DNA from: Phycisphaerae bacterium
Lineage (GTDB): Bacteria; Planctomycetota; Phycisphaerae; Sedimentisphaerales; Anaerobacaceae
Direction: 5' to 3'
NCBI GenBank assembly: GCA_030601845.1
Contig: JAUWAY010000009.1
Span: 1 to 64,000, forward strand
Length of the DNA: 64,000 nt
How positions within the stretch are numbered: position 1 is the first letter of the stretch; the number at the start of each line of letters is the position of its first letter. A program made the position numbers and the translations under genes. Below, in pieces: positions 39,394 through 51,275 of this stretch. The notes beneath the pieces were generated by a model, which worked only from the letters and a program-made list of their open reading frames with translations, was not told the origin of the DNA and made no database searches.

Positions 39394-39876
39394 ATGGACA
39401 AACAGCTTTCTGAACAGCTAAGGAAATTTCGTGGTTCCAAAACGCTTATTGTCGGAATCGGCAATACACTAAAAGGTGATGATGGCGTCGGCCCGCTGAT
39501 TTGTGAGCAGCTCCGGGACGCCGGGGTCTGTGCTGAACTAATAGATGCCGGCACCGTGCCTGAAAATTATATCCAGCCGATTGTAGAGAAAGTCCCGCAG
39601 AACCTGCTTATTATTGATGCTATTGACTTTGGCGGCTCTGCCGGAGCGATAAAGATATTCAAACCTGAGCAGTTAAACTCGTCTGCTTTCTCGACGCATA
39701 CGCTTTCACCCCGGCTTTTTATTGATATGATTACACAAGAAATAAAGGTTGATGTCTATTTGCTTGGTATTCAGCCGACACAAACCGGGCTCGGCCAATC
39801 TCTATCTGCCCCCGTCAGCCGAGCAGTCCAATCACTGGTAAGTACGCTTGCCGAGGTTTTCCCACCTCGAAAATAG
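39394..39876 (+). CDS. Hydrogenase maturation protease (HycI/HyaD family)
   Basis: 'LIVGIGNTLKGDDGVGPLICEQL', 'LLIIDAIDFGG', 'FSTHTLSPRLF'. ORF track begins at 39373. Confidence 0.87.
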   Translation: MDKQLSEQLRKFRGSKTLIVGIGNTLKGDDGVGPLICEQLRDAGVCAELIDAGTVPENYIQPIVEKVPQNLLIIDAIDFGGSAGAIKIFKPEQLNSSAFSTHTLSPRLFIDMITQEIKVDVYLLGIQPTQTGLGQSLSAPVSRAVQSLVSTLAEVFPPRK

Positions 39877-39995
39877 TGTCATTGCGAGTCCCGTAAGTTG
39901 GATGTTGGTTTTACGAGGCAAAGCAATCGCAAGAAATTTAGCCCTCGCTTTCACCCAACGTCCGAGGCACCAAGAAAGGACATAAATAGTCAATT

Positions 39996-42900
39996 CTATG
40001 AGCAGCCCATTGAGTTGCCGCAGTTGAAGCATTTGTAACAGTTGCCGTTGCGGACCGTAATCGCGCCGCAAATATCGCAGGCGGGTGCATCGTCCTGGAA
40101 ATGCCCAAATTGGGCGTTAAATTGCTCTAAAACCTTCATCTGAGATTGTAACGCCTCAGGTTCGTCAAAGTCTGAACCTTCCACAACACCGATTCGCCTC
40201 GCAGGATCGGCAAATTGGGTTGTCAGCAGTGGTGACGGCCGGTTGGCAGGTTGTTTTTCAACTGTCTTTTCCTTGGCCTTTACTCCGGCTTTTGCCTCGG
40301 CGATTTTTTTCGCCAGGTCTTTGGTCTTTTCGACTAATTGCCTGGCGGTTGTTATATTTTTGCTCTCTGTTGGGCCGGGTGCTGGTGCTCTATTGGGCGT
40401 ATTCTTATCCGCATAGCCGGGTATAAACTGGCAGCCCAGCCAGCAGAAAATATAATCAATCAGGCTCTTTGCGAAGGGTATGTCTTTGTTTGATGTCATT
40501 CCCGACGGCTCAAATCGGGCATGCCGGAATTTATCCACCAGTGTAATCAGCGGCACGCCGTACTGCAGCGCCATTGAGGTACAGGTACCAATAACGTCCA
40601 TAAGGCCACCGACGGTGCTGCCCTCCTTGGCCATAGTGATAAACAACTCACCAGGCTGATTATCCTCATACAGCCCCACCGTCAGGTAGCCTTTGTGTCC
40701 TGCGACAGAGAATTTATGGGTTATACTTCTTCTGGTATCCGGCAGCCGGCGCCTGAACGGGCGGGATTGAGTGGCTGCTTCGGCGGCTTTGGCCGTGGCA
40801 TCCTTATGTTTTTTTGTTGAGACCGGCTGAAGCTTCTTCGAGCCGTCCCGATAGATTGCCACGGCCTTCAATCCAAGCTTCCAGCCCTCCATATAGGCCG
40901 CTGTAATTTCTTCTGTTGTGCTTTCCTTAGGCATATTGATTGTTTTGCTGATGGCGCCGGATATGAACGGCTGTACTGCGGCCATCATCTTCAGATGCGC
41001 CGTATAATGAATATGCCTTTTGCCGTTACGCGGTTTAAAAGCACAGTCGAAGAGCGGCAAATGGTCCGGGTTAAGCCCTTCTGCTCCCTCGATGGTTTCA
41101 TTTTTGTCAATGTAATCGCAGATTGATTTGACATCTTCGGCGCTGTAGCCGAGCCGGTCAAGAGCTATTGGCACGGTCTTGTTTACAAGTTTGAGCATCC
41201 CGCCACCGGCCAATAATTTGTATTTAACCAGCGCGATATCCGGCTCAATGCCGGTGGTATCGCAATCCATCATAAAGCCGATAGTTCCCGTTGGCGCAAG
41301 GACGGTTGCCTGAGCGTTACGAAAACCGACTTTGGCCCCGGCGTCTAATGCCTGGTTCCATGCGTCCTTGGCAGCATTGCGCAGATAGTCCGGACAGTGC
41401 GATTCGGGAATATCGTAAGCGTGCTGGCGGTGCATATTTATAACCTTCAGCATCGCATCGGAATTGTTGCCGAATTCCTCAAAAGGACCCATAACCTGCG
41501 CAATTTCCGCGCTTGCTGCATAAGCGGTGCCGGTCATTATCGCGGCTGTCGCCGCTGCCAGTGCCCTTGCCTGGTCGGAATCATAAGCAAGGGCCTGACT
41601 CATAACAACAGAGCCAAGATTGGCAAACCCCAGGCCAAGCGGACGGAACAAATGGCTGTTTCTGGCAACTGCTTTGTCGGGATAGCTGCCGTTATCAACC
41701 AGAATCTCCTGAGCAATGATGAACAGCCGAACCGCCTTTGCAAAGCTGTCAACATCGAAAGAGCCATCTTCCTTGCAAAACTTCATAAGATTCAGCGAAG
41801 CCAGATTACAGGCCGAATCGTCAATGAACATATACTCACTGCAGGGATTTGAAGCGTTAATCGTCCCGGAGGCCGGGCAGGTGTGCCAGCGGTTGATTGT
41901 ACTGTGGTACTGCAGGCCCGGATCACCGCAAATCCTTGTGCCCTCGGCGATTAGCTCCATTAGCCCCCGGGCTGAATGCTCCTGCATTTTTTCGCCTGTC
42001 GTTACAGCATAGGTGGCCCAGGTGTCGTCTTTTTCCACCGCCTGCATAAACTCATCGGTCGCGCGGACGGAAAGATTAGAATTCTGAAACATCACACTGT
42101 TATAAGCCTGGTTGTTGTAATCACCGCTGTAGCCGGCCTCGATAAGCGCCCAAGCCTTTTTTTCTTCCTCGGCTTTGCAGGTGATAAACTCTTTAATATC
42201 GGGATGACTGACCTTTAGCGATTGCATCTTTGCCGCCCTGCGGGTTTTCCCGCCCGATTTTATTACCGCTGCTATCTGGTCATAGACCCTCATAAAACTC
42301 AAGGGGCCGGACGGCTTGCCCCCACCGGAGAGCTTCTCTTTACTGCTGCGAAGCGTCGAAAGGTCGGTTCCGGTTCCTGAACCGTGTTTGAACAGCATCG
42401 CCTCGCTCGTTGCCAGCCGCATTATGTCTTCCATCGAGTCCTGAACCGACTGAATAAAACAGGCAGAGGCCTGCGGGTATTCGTAACTGTTTTTGCAGGC
42501 AACCGCTTCTTCGCACTGCGGGTCCCAGCGTAAGTTGTGTTTACTGCCGGCAACACCGTAGACATCAAAAAGCCCCACATTGAACCACACAGGCGAGTTA
42601 AACGCCCCGTATTGATTCACGCACAGCCAGGCCAGCTCGTTATAGAAAATTTCAGCATCCTCATCAGTGGCGAAGTAGCCGTCCTTTTTGCCGCGGTCGG
42701 CAATCATTTTGCAGACGCGGTGGACAAGCTGCTTTACCGAGTTTTCCCGCTGTCCCGTCTCGACATCACCATAAAAGTATTTACTCGCCACAACCTTTGT
42801 TGCCAATTGGCTCCAGGACACCGGCACTTCGATATTATCCTGCTCGAAGATTGCTTGCCCGCTATCGTCGGTGATTTTGGCTGAGCGCTTTTCCCATTCA

Positions 42901-43040
42901 AGCTGCTCAAACGGATGTACATCCGGCGTCGAAAAGAAATGCTCTATTCTCAAACCCCCTGATTCGCCGGTTTTTACGGCGGTTTTGGGCTGGGATTGCT
43001 TGCCTCTAAAAGGATTCTTAGGGTCGAATTTGTAAGACAT
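39996..43040 (-). CDS. nrdJ: Adenosylcobalamin (B12)-dependent class II ribonucleotide reductase
   Basis: 1014 aa; 'SACFIQSVQDSMEDIMRLATSEAMLFKHGSGTGTDLSTLRS', 'NPCSEYMFIDDSACNLASLNL', C-terminal Cys motif 'ACDICGAITVRNGNCYKCFNCGNSMGCS'. Confidence 0.93.
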   Translation of the reverse strand: MSYKFDPKNPFRGKQSQPKTAVKTGESGGLRIEHFFSTPDVHPFEQLEWEKRSAKITDDSGQAIFEQDNIEVPVSWSQLATKVVASKYFYGDVETGQRENSVKQLVHRVCKMIADRGKKDGYFATDEDAEIFYNELAWLCVNQYGAFNSPVWFNVGLFDVYGVAGSKHNLRWDPQCEEAVACKNSYEYPQASACFIQSVQDSMEDIMRLATSEAMLFKHGSGTGTDLSTLRSSKEKLSGGGKPSGPLSFMRVYDQIAAVIKSGGKTRRAAKMQSLKVSHPDIKEFITCKAEEEKKAWALIEAGYSGDYNNQAYNSVMFQNSNLSVRATDEFMQAVEKDDTWATYAVTTGEKMQEHSARGLMELIAEGTRICGDPGLQYHSTINRWHTCPASGTINASNPCSEYMFIDDSACNLASLNLMKFCKEDGSFDVDSFAKAVRLFIIAQEILVDNGSYPDKAVARNSHLFRPLGLGFANLGSVVMSQALAYDSDQARALAAATAAIMTGTAYAASAEIAQVMGPFEEFGNNSDAMLKVINMHRQHAYDIPESHCPDYLRNAAKDAWNQALDAGAKVGFRNAQATVLAPTGTIGFMMDCDTTGIEPDIALVKYKLLAGGGMLKLVNKTVPIALDRLGYSAEDVKSICDYIDKNETIEGAEGLNPDHLPLFDCAFKPRNGKRHIHYTAHLKMMAAVQPFISGAISKTINMPKESTTEEITAAYMEGWKLGLKAVAIYRDGSKKLQPVSTKKHKDATAKAAEAATQSRPFRRRLPDTRRSITHKFSVAGHKGYLTVGLYEDNQPGELFITMAKEGSTVGGLMDVIGTCTSMALQYGVPLITLVDKFRHARFEPSGMTSNKDIPFAKSLIDYIFCWLGCQFIPGYADKNTPNRAPAPGPTESKNITTARQLVEKTKDLAKKIAEAKAGVKAKEKTVEKQPANRPSPLLTTQFADPARRIGVVEGSDFDEPEALQSQMKVLEQFNAQFGHFQDDAPACDICGAITVRNGNCYKCFNCGNSMGCS

Positions 43041-43305
43041 TTACACAGCTCCGTGCGAAAATAAAGACCACAATATATAGAAAAATGAACGGGAATTAAG
43101 CCAGATATAGTTGTAAAACCCGTAAAATTTGTATCGGCAAATTAATGTTAATTTGATTAGGTGTAAAGACCAAAATGAGAAATTTTTGTGTAATTTTTTT
43201 CGCTCTACCGTTAGTCCTTATAGCTACTGAATCTATGAACATAAAATTTTTTTTATAGTGACGCAATCTATTTAGATAACTTCAAGATAATGTTAATATA
43301 ATAAT

Positions 43306-44652
43306 ATGTCAGCCGAAACAAACAACAGATTTGAAACAATCTGCGAAAAGATAAAGAGTTTTCCGACCGGGCCTGGCCTGTATTTTATGAAGGCCTCGGC
43401 CGATAAGGTCCTCTATATTGGCAAGGCCAAAAATCTTCGCTCCCGAGTTGCCAGCTATTTTCAGCAAGGCGGCCCCAATCTGGTAGTTTCACGCGGTCCG
43501 AAAATTGCTGAAATGATAAACAAGGTCAAAACCGTTGATTTCCTGGAGACTTCAAACGAAGTCGATGCAATACTTCAGGAAGCCCGCCTGATTAAGGACA
43601 TCCGTCCGCCCTATAATACGGACCTTGTCGATGACAAAACCTTTCCGTATCTGGAAATTACCGCCGGCGAAGATTTCCCGGGCGTCTATATCACCCGAAA
43701 ACCCCGTCCTCGCGGCAGCAGATTGTTCGGGCCGTTTGCCGGCGCAAAGGACCTGCGGGCCGTTTTGGTGGTGTTGCAAAAGATATTCAAATTTCGCACC
43801 TGCGGACTGAATATCCGCGAAGCAGACCTGAAACGCAAATTCTTCCGCCCCTGTCTCTTGTACAGTATAAAGCAGTGCACCGCCCCCTGTGCAGCCAAAA
43901 TTGGCAAAATCGAGTATAAGAAAATTGTCAAAGACCTTATAAAATTTTTGCGTTCGAAGCGTTCGGTCATCCTTCGTCAGTTGAAGAAGCAAATGGCCGA
44001 GGCATCTGAAACCCTTGAATATGAGAAAGCTGTGATGTTTCGCGACCGTATTCGGCTAATTGAACGGCTCGACCGCCGGGGCACGCCCGACGAGAACGTC
44101 CAGCCGGAGGTCTTCGCCGGCGACCCTGCCGAAGCCCTGGGCAAATTGCAAAACCTGTTGCAAGCCGACCAGCCGGTCAGGATTATCGAGGGCATCGACG
44201 TTGCCGAAATCGGCGGCGCCGAAGCGGTTGGCTCATTGGTTAAATTCATTGACGGAAGGCCGTTTAAGAGCGGTTATCGGCGGTTCAAAATAAAAACCGT
44301 AAAGGGTATCGACGACTACGCTATGATTGCTGAAGTCGTCAAACGCAGATATAAATATGCGCTGGCTGGTGAAGAGCTCTGGCCCGACCTTGTCCTGATT
44401 GACGGCGGCCTGGGCCATCTGCACGCCGCTGAAAATGCGTTTAGAGAAATGAAGGCACCGGTTCCGAGAATCGCTTCAATTGCCAAAAAAGAGGAACAGA
44501 TTTACCTGCAGGGCACTTCTAAGCCCTTGAAGCTGCCTGCCCATTCGCCCGTGCTCAAGCTGCTGCAATACGTCCGGGACGAGGCCCACCGCTTCGCCCA
44601 GCACTACCACCACATCCTGCGCAGTAAAAAAATGCTGAACAAAAAACCCTAA
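43306..44652 (+). CDS. uvrC: Excinuclease ABC subunit C (short form without HhH domain)
   Basis: GIY-YIG 'GPGLYFMKASADKVLYIGKAKNLRSRVASYFQ', UVR motif, RNase H-like endonuclease 'DLVLIDGGLGHLHAAENAF'; ends right after 'RDEAHRFAQHYHHILRSKKM'. Confidence 0.93.
   Translation: MSAETNNRFETICEKIKSFPTGPGLYFMKASADKVLYIGKAKNLRSRVASYFQQGGPNLVVSRGPKIAEMINKVKTVDFLETSNEVDAILQEARLIKDIRPPYNTDLVDDKTFPYLEITAGEDFPGVYITRKPRPRGSRLFGPFAGAKDLRAVLVVLQKIFKFRTCGLNIREADLKRKFFRPCLLYSIKQCTAPCAAKIGKIEYKKIVKDLIKFLRSKRSVILRQLKKQMAEASETLEYEKAVMFRDRIRLIERLDRRGTPDENVQPEVFAGDPAEALGKLQNLLQADQPVRIIEGIDVAEIGGAEAVGSLVKFIDGRPFKSGYRRFKIKTVKGIDDYAMIAEVVKRRYKYALAGEELWPDLVLIDGGLGHLHAAENAFREMKAPVPRIASIAKKEEQIYLQGTSKPLKLPAHSPVLKLLQYVRDEAHRFAQHYHHILRSKKMLNKKP
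44593..44652 (+). repeat. uvrC 3'-end repeat, copy 1 (functional uvrC tail)
   Basis: First 27 nt 'ttcgcccagcactaccaccacatcctg' identical to 45213-45239; encodes FAQHYHHILRSKKMLNKKP*. Confidence 0.92.
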
Positions 44653-44727
44653 AAAAAAGTAAATATGCCAATGGTGCCTTGACATCAATATGTTTTAATG
44701 CTATAATGTTGGTAGTGAGGTGATAAT

Positions 44728-44961
44728 ATGAAAACCAATACAAAAAGAACAACAATTTACCTGGATTCCGACCTGCACCAAGCATTACGGATAAAAGCAG
44801 CAGAAACGGAACATTCGATGTCAGAATTGGTTGGCGAGGCGATTAAGCTTTCTTTGGCAGAGGATTCATCTGATTTGGCGGCCTTTGAGCAGCGCAAAGC
44901 CGAGCCAAGTCTGGCATTTGGGGATGTTTTGAAGCAGCTAAAGAAAAATGGCAAAATATGA
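44728..44961 (+). CDS. Ribbon-helix-helix antitoxin
   Basis: 'KRTTIYLDSDLHQALRIKAAETEHSMSELVGEAIKLSL'. Confidence 0.85.
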   Translation: MKTNTKRTTIYLDSDLHQALRIKAAETEHSMSELVGEAIKLSLAEDSSDLAAFEQRKAEPSLAFGDVLKQLKKNGKI

Positions 44962-45208
44962 AATAACCATAAAAAAATCTGCTGCGAAAGAGCTGGAAGG
45001 AATCCCCAAAAAAGACCTTCGAACAATAGTGAAATGCATCCAATCGCTTGCCCAAAATCCAAGATCTCGCGGCTCACAGAAGCTTTCAGCGCAGGAGCGT
45101 TACAGAATTCGGCAGGAAGATTACAGAATAGTTTATTTTATCGATGATAAGGAGTTGATAGTCGACATAGTCAAAATCGGCCATAGGCGAGAAATTTATC
45201 GTTCCTGA
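44948..45208 (+). CDS. RelE/ParE-family toxin
   Basis: 'YEITIKKSAAKELEGIPKKDLRTIVKCIQSLAQNPRSRGSQKLSAQERYRIRQEDYRIVYFIDDKELIVDIVKIGHRREIY'. Confidence 0.92.
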   Translation: MAKYEITIKKSAAKELEGIPKKDLRTIVKCIQSLAQNPRSRGSQKLSAQERYRIRQEDYRIVYFIDDKELIVDIVKIGHRREIYRS

Positions 45209-45212
45209 CTAA

Positions 45213-45272
45213 TTCGCCCAGCACTACCACCACATCCTGAGAACCCAAAAAATGATAGGCAAAAAATCCTGA
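45213..45272 (+). pseudogene. Displaced uvrC 3' end (copy 2)
   Basis: ttcgcccagcactaccaccacatcctgagaacccaaaaaatgataggcaaaaaatcctga, reads FAQHYHHILRTQKMIGKKS*; same length, frame and stop position as the uvrC tail. Confidence 0.88.
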
Positions 45273-45419
45273 CCTTCACAGCGACCTTTTGTAAAAAGCA
45301 TGTAAATTTACAAAATTCCTTGCAAATCAACTGATTTTGCATTAGAATTATGTTTAGATAAGCCGCAGAGGCGGTGTTTTCGTAACACATCCATCATACA
45401 TTTTGGAAATGGCAGAAGA

Positions 45420-46868
45420 ATGAGTATGAAAGCAAATCTAAAGACCTGGCTGGTAATATCAATCTTTTCGCTCGTAATAGTAGCTTCGGCTGCGGGAAAA
45501 ACCATTTACGTGGACGCGGATGCAGCCGGAAGCAATGATGGGGCGAGCTGGACAGATGCTTATAATAACCTGCAAGATGCCCTGGCTGCTGCCTCAAGCG
45601 GTGACGAGATTTGGGTGGCTGGGGGTATCTACAAGCCCGACCGGGGCAGAGGGATCAGGCCCGGCGATAGAATTGCCACGTTCAAACTCAAAAATGGTGT
45701 GGCTGTTTACGGCGGGTTTCCGTCCGGCGGGGGCAAGTTTGAGGACAGCAACCCAAGTGTGTACGAAACTATTCTCAGCGGCGACCTCAAGGGAGACGAC
45801 GCCGAAGCTGCCGGCCCTGCAAACCTACCGGATGAGCCGACCCGAGCAGAGAACAGCTACCACGTAGTAACCGGCAGCGGGACCGATGCGACGGCTGTGC
45901 TGGACGGCTTCATCATTACTGCCGGCAATGGTGGCAAAAGCAAAGGAGGGGGATTGTACAACAGCTCCGGCAGCCCCACAATAAGCAACTGCACGTTCAT
46001 TAGTAACCTGGCAAGGTGCGGTGGTGCAATCTATAACGAAAAAAACAGCAACCCAACACTGATTAACTGCACTTTCAGCGGAAATTCAGCGAAGTGCTGC
46101 GGAGGCGGAGTCCGCAACCAGGACAGCAAACCTACGCTTGATAACTGCACGTTCACCGATAATTGGGCCGGGCACGGCGGCGCAATGCGAAACCTATACA
46201 GCAGCCCAACGCTAACCGATTGCACCTTCAGGGCAAACTCAACACCGTCAAGCGGTGCAGCAGTGTACAACGAATGTAGCGAGCCCACTTTCACCAACTG
46301 CACTTTCACTGCAAATCGCGCACAAGGTTCCGGAGGCGCAATGAACAACTGCACCAGCGACCCGAACCTGGTCAACTGCATCTTCACACGAAACACCGCA
46401 CAGAAACACGGCGGCGCTTTACACAACTGTGTCCATGGGAGCAAACCAATACTGATAAACTGTACCCTCAGCGCAAATTCCGCTGAATACCACGGTGGCG
46501 GCATCTACAGTCACACCCGGAGCAGCCCTACATTGACAAACTGCATTTTGTGGGCCAACGTCGACCGCAACGGCACGAATGAGCTGGCACAGATTCACGG
46601 CATGCACGCAACTGTTAACTATTGCTGTACCCAGGGCTGGACGGGCGATTTCGGTGGAATTGGAAACATTGGTCTGGAACCACTCTTCGTCGATATGGAC
46701 AACGATAACTATCACCTGCAGCCTGGCTCGTCCTGTATAGACGCCGGCGATAACATGGCAGTGCCATCATCAGTGGATGTTGACCTCGACGGCAAGCCCA
46801 GGTTCATAGATGGCAATGGCGACGGCATCGCCATCGTAGATATGGGCGTCTATGAGCTCGGGCGCTGA
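45420..46868 (+). CDS. Secreted right-handed parallel beta-helix (choice-of-anchor Q-like) protein
   Basis: Signal peptide; 'IYVDADAAGSNDGASWTDAYNNLQDALAAA'; repeated 'PTLTNCTF..N.A..GGA' units. Confidence 0.85.
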   Translation: MSMKANLKTWLVISIFSLVIVASAAGKTIYVDADAAGSNDGASWTDAYNNLQDALAAASSGDEIWVAGGIYKPDRGRGIRPGDRIATFKLKNGVAVYGGFPSGGGKFEDSNPSVYETILSGDLKGDDAEAAGPANLPDEPTRAENSYHVVTGSGTDATAVLDGFIITAGNGGKSKGGGLYNSSGSPTISNCTFISNLARCGGAIYNEKNSNPTLINCTFSGNSAKCCGGGVRNQDSKPTLDNCTFTDNWAGHGGAMRNLYSSPTLTDCTFRANSTPSSGAAVYNECSEPTFTNCTFTANRAQGSGGAMNNCTSDPNLVNCIFTRNTAQKHGGALHNCVHGSKPILINCTLSANSAEYHGGGIYSHTRSSPTLTNCILWANVDRNGTNELAQIHGMHATVNYCCTQGWTGDFGGIGNIGLEPLFVDMDNDNYHLQPGSSCIDAGDNMAVPSSVDVDLDGKPRFIDGNGDGIAIVDMGVYELGR

Positions 46869-46939
46869 TGAGGATGAAAACCACACGCAATACGAGACAT
46901 AAACCATGGAGGCCGATTAGACAAACCAGGAGGCCATTT

Positions 46940-48076
46940 TCAGGAGCAGGCGTCGTTATGCACCTCTTTTAATAAGCCGGTCAGGCAAATATCATCCCCG
47001 AAATGCTTAATTTCAACGTAGTGCAAACCGATAGCTTCGGTCAGCTCGGCCATTGGCTCGGCTATATCAGCGGCCCCGGCACCGCCGAGTAATTTAGGGA
47101 TGATGTAGATGCGGACTTCATCGGCGAGTTGTTCCTTCAGGAATGACGTGATTACTCTTGGCCCGCCTTCGACAAGCAGTTGTGCGATGCTGCGTCTGCT
47201 CAATTCATCGAGCAAAAAGCATAGATTAGAGCGGCCTTGCGTATCCGGGTAGGCAAGCAGCTCGGCTCCTTTTTGGGTAATCTGCTCTGCTATTTGCGGT
47301 TTGGTCTGAACCGTTTCCTGCCTTGTTACAATCAGCACGGGGGCTTGTTCTGTGGTAGCCAGCAGCTTGCAATCCAATGGAATCCGAAGGTCGCTATCCA
47401 ATACGACCCTGGCGGCTTTTTTGCCTTTGCTCGGCAGGGCCGTCAAAAGCGGGTCATCGGCAATGACCGTATTGACACCAACCAGTATGGCTCCAACACG
47501 CCGGCGAAGGTTGTGCACGTCTTTTCTGCTTGGCTCACTGGAGAGCCGCTTTCGTCCACCATCCTCGTCAGCCCAGCTCATCTTGCCGTCGATACTTTGT
47601 GCCCATTTCAAAACAGTCCAGCATTTGCCGGTAGTGGCAAATTTAATGAAAGGCGCATTGAGAAGTCGCGCCTCGGTTTCACAGACGCCGACCTGCACCT
47701 CGATTCCTGCATTGCGTAATTGTTCGATGCCTTCACCACCCGCGGGCTCGGAGGGGTCTATCATCGCCACGACAACCTTCGCTAATTTGGCAGCGATAAT
47801 CGCATCCGTGCAAGGGCCTGTCTTTTCCTGGTGACAGCACGGCTCAAGCGTAACGTACATCGTAGCCCCCTGGGGATTAACACCGAGCGTCTTACAATCT
47901 TCCAGAGCGTTTATCTCTGCGTGGGGGCCGCCAAATTCTTTATGCCAGCCTTTGCCGACGATTTGATTGCCTTTTACGATAATGCAGCCGACCACAGGGT
48001 TCGGCTCAACCGCACCTATGCCTCGCTGAGCCAGTTTCAAAGCCGCCTTCATGAATTTTTCGTCCTGATCACTCAT
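46940..48076 (-). CDS. ribD: Bifunctional diaminohydroxyphosphoribosylaminopyrimidine deaminase / 5-amino-6-(5-phosphoribosylamino)uracil reductase
   Basis: 'GGPHAEINAL', 'YVTLEPCCHQEKTGPCTDAII', reductase domain. ORF extends to 48103. Confidence 0.94.
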   Translation of the reverse strand: MSDQDEKFMKAALKLAQRGIGAVEPNPVVGCIIVKGNQIVGKGWHKEFGGPHAEINALEDCKTLGVNPQGATMYVTLEPCCHQEKTGPCTDAIIAAKLAKVVVAMIDPSEPAGGEGIEQLRNAGIEVQVGVCETEARLLNAPFIKFATTGKCWTVLKWAQSIDGKMSWADEDGGRKRLSSEPSRKDVHNLRRRVGAILVGVNTVIADDPLLTALPSKGKKAARVVLDSDLRIPLDCKLLATTEQAPVLIVTRQETVQTKPQIAEQITQKGAELLAYPDTQGRSNLCFLLDELSRRSIAQLLVEGGPRVITSFLKEQLADEVRIYIIPKLLGGAGAADIAEPMAELTEAIGLHYVEIKHFGDDICLTGLLKEVHNDACS

Positions 48077-48143
48077 TTTATCACTCCTTTTATGGATGAA
48101 CAATTAGTCCTCTTCCCATAATTGTTATATCATAAAAACCTAC

Positions 48144-48755
48144 TCAGGATACCAATTTCTCTCCCGCTTTATACGCCGTAAATATGGCCTTCTCGCTCTC
48201 GCTCAGTTTCTGATCTTCGTTCTGGCAAATATGCCCAAAATAAAGCGACTTCACTACCTTCGCCCCCATGCACCTCGCAGCTGTTTTCAAAACCTTCAGC
48301 GCGCCCGCAAAAATGATCCTGCCTAACCACGCAGGACATCCACTTGATGTAACAATAACCGCCTTCTTACGTGCACTTTTTATTCGGCGCCTGGGTATAT
48401 CACTGCCCCAAGGCCAATAGCAATACGGCAGCAGTCTTTCAATGAATCTTTTCATAAGAGCCGTCACATTGAAAAAGTTGATCGGCGCACCCAGCACAAC
48501 CCCGTCAGCATCATCGATTTCTCTAAGTAACTCCTCCATATCGTCGTGATGGACACAATTGCCCCTCGTTCCATCCCCCTTTTCCTGCGTACATCTTCTA
48601 CAATTCCTGCAAAACTCAATATCCTTATCAACAAGATAGATTTTCTTCGTCTCAGCCCCGTGTGCTTCGGCTCCTTTGAGGATTTCCGAGACAGCACTAT
48701 CGATAATCCTGCCCTTGCGATAACTGCCCACAACACCAATGATCTTCTTTCCCAT
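48144..48755 (-). CDS. Flavodoxin/NAD(P)H-dependent FMN reductase family protein
   Basis: 'IIGVVGSYRKGRIIDSAVSEILKGAEAHGAETKKIYL', 'DDADGVVLGAPINFFNVTALMKRFIER'. Confidence 0.85.
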   Translation of the reverse strand: MGKKIIGVVGSYRKGRIIDSAVSEILKGAEAHGAETKKIYLVDKDIEFCRNCRRCTQEKGDGTRGNCVHHDDMEELLREIDDADGVVLGAPINFFNVTALMKRFIERLLPYCYWPWGSDIPRRRIKSARKKAVIVTSSGCPAWLGRIIFAGALKVLKTAARCMGAKVVKSLYFGHICQNEDQKLSESEKAIFTAYKAGEKLVS

Positions 48756-48772
48756 CTCTGTGTTCTCTGCGG

Positions 48773-50806
<2,034 letters not shown>

Positions 50807-50859
50807 TTAATTTATACGCTGTTTCAGCCCATTTTGCAAGAGTCTCGTTCGGCAGGGCG

Positions 50860-51096
50860 TTGCAGGCGTTAATTGGGACCAATGGCATCAAATCCAAAGC
50901 CGATTCGGCAGGATGCCTCGGCCTATCCAGAGCCAGGGTAACCCAAGTTCTCAAACGATTAGCGAACCAAGAACATGACGTGACTAAAGTGACCGACCCT
51001 GATAAAGATAGCATCCGCCGCCGCCTAACGAATTTTTTGCCAGATTCTTATTATATTTTCAGTGCAGCACTAATAGTTGAGGAAACCTTCGAATAG
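50860..51096 (+). pseudogene. Fragment of an HTH DNA-binding protein
   Basis: 'NGIKSKADSAGCLGLSRARVTQVLKRLANQ' HTH-like motif in an otherwise unconvincing ORF. Confidence 0.35.
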
Positions 51097-51117
51097 AGCT
51101 GCGGGAGTACACGGAAA

Positions 51118-51143
51118 AAACAAAATATTCTACTATTTTGTTT
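51118..51143. terminator. 10-bp perfect inverted repeat AAACAAAATA-ttctac-TATTTTGTTT
   Basis: Perfect stem with 6-nt loop; upstream of cspA-like gene. Terminator or operator. Confidence 0.35.
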
Positions 51144-51275
51144 ACTTCCGCTCTCTCTTTTGGTATATGATTAGATCTGATGAGGGGTATTCCCTAATCC
51201 TCCGAGGGTGTACTCCTAATAAAAGACAAGTATTTTGTGTGATAGGCCGATATATAGGCCTAAGGAGAAGAACGC

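Noticed and set aside
43041-43300. Cobalamin riboswitch upstream of the B12-dependent RNR
   Set aside because: No B12-box-like sequence could be identified by eye.
45420-46868. Internal repeats of the beta-helix gene as a DNA repeat array
   Set aside because: Repeats are explained by protein-level beta-helix periodicity; nucleotide units are diverged.
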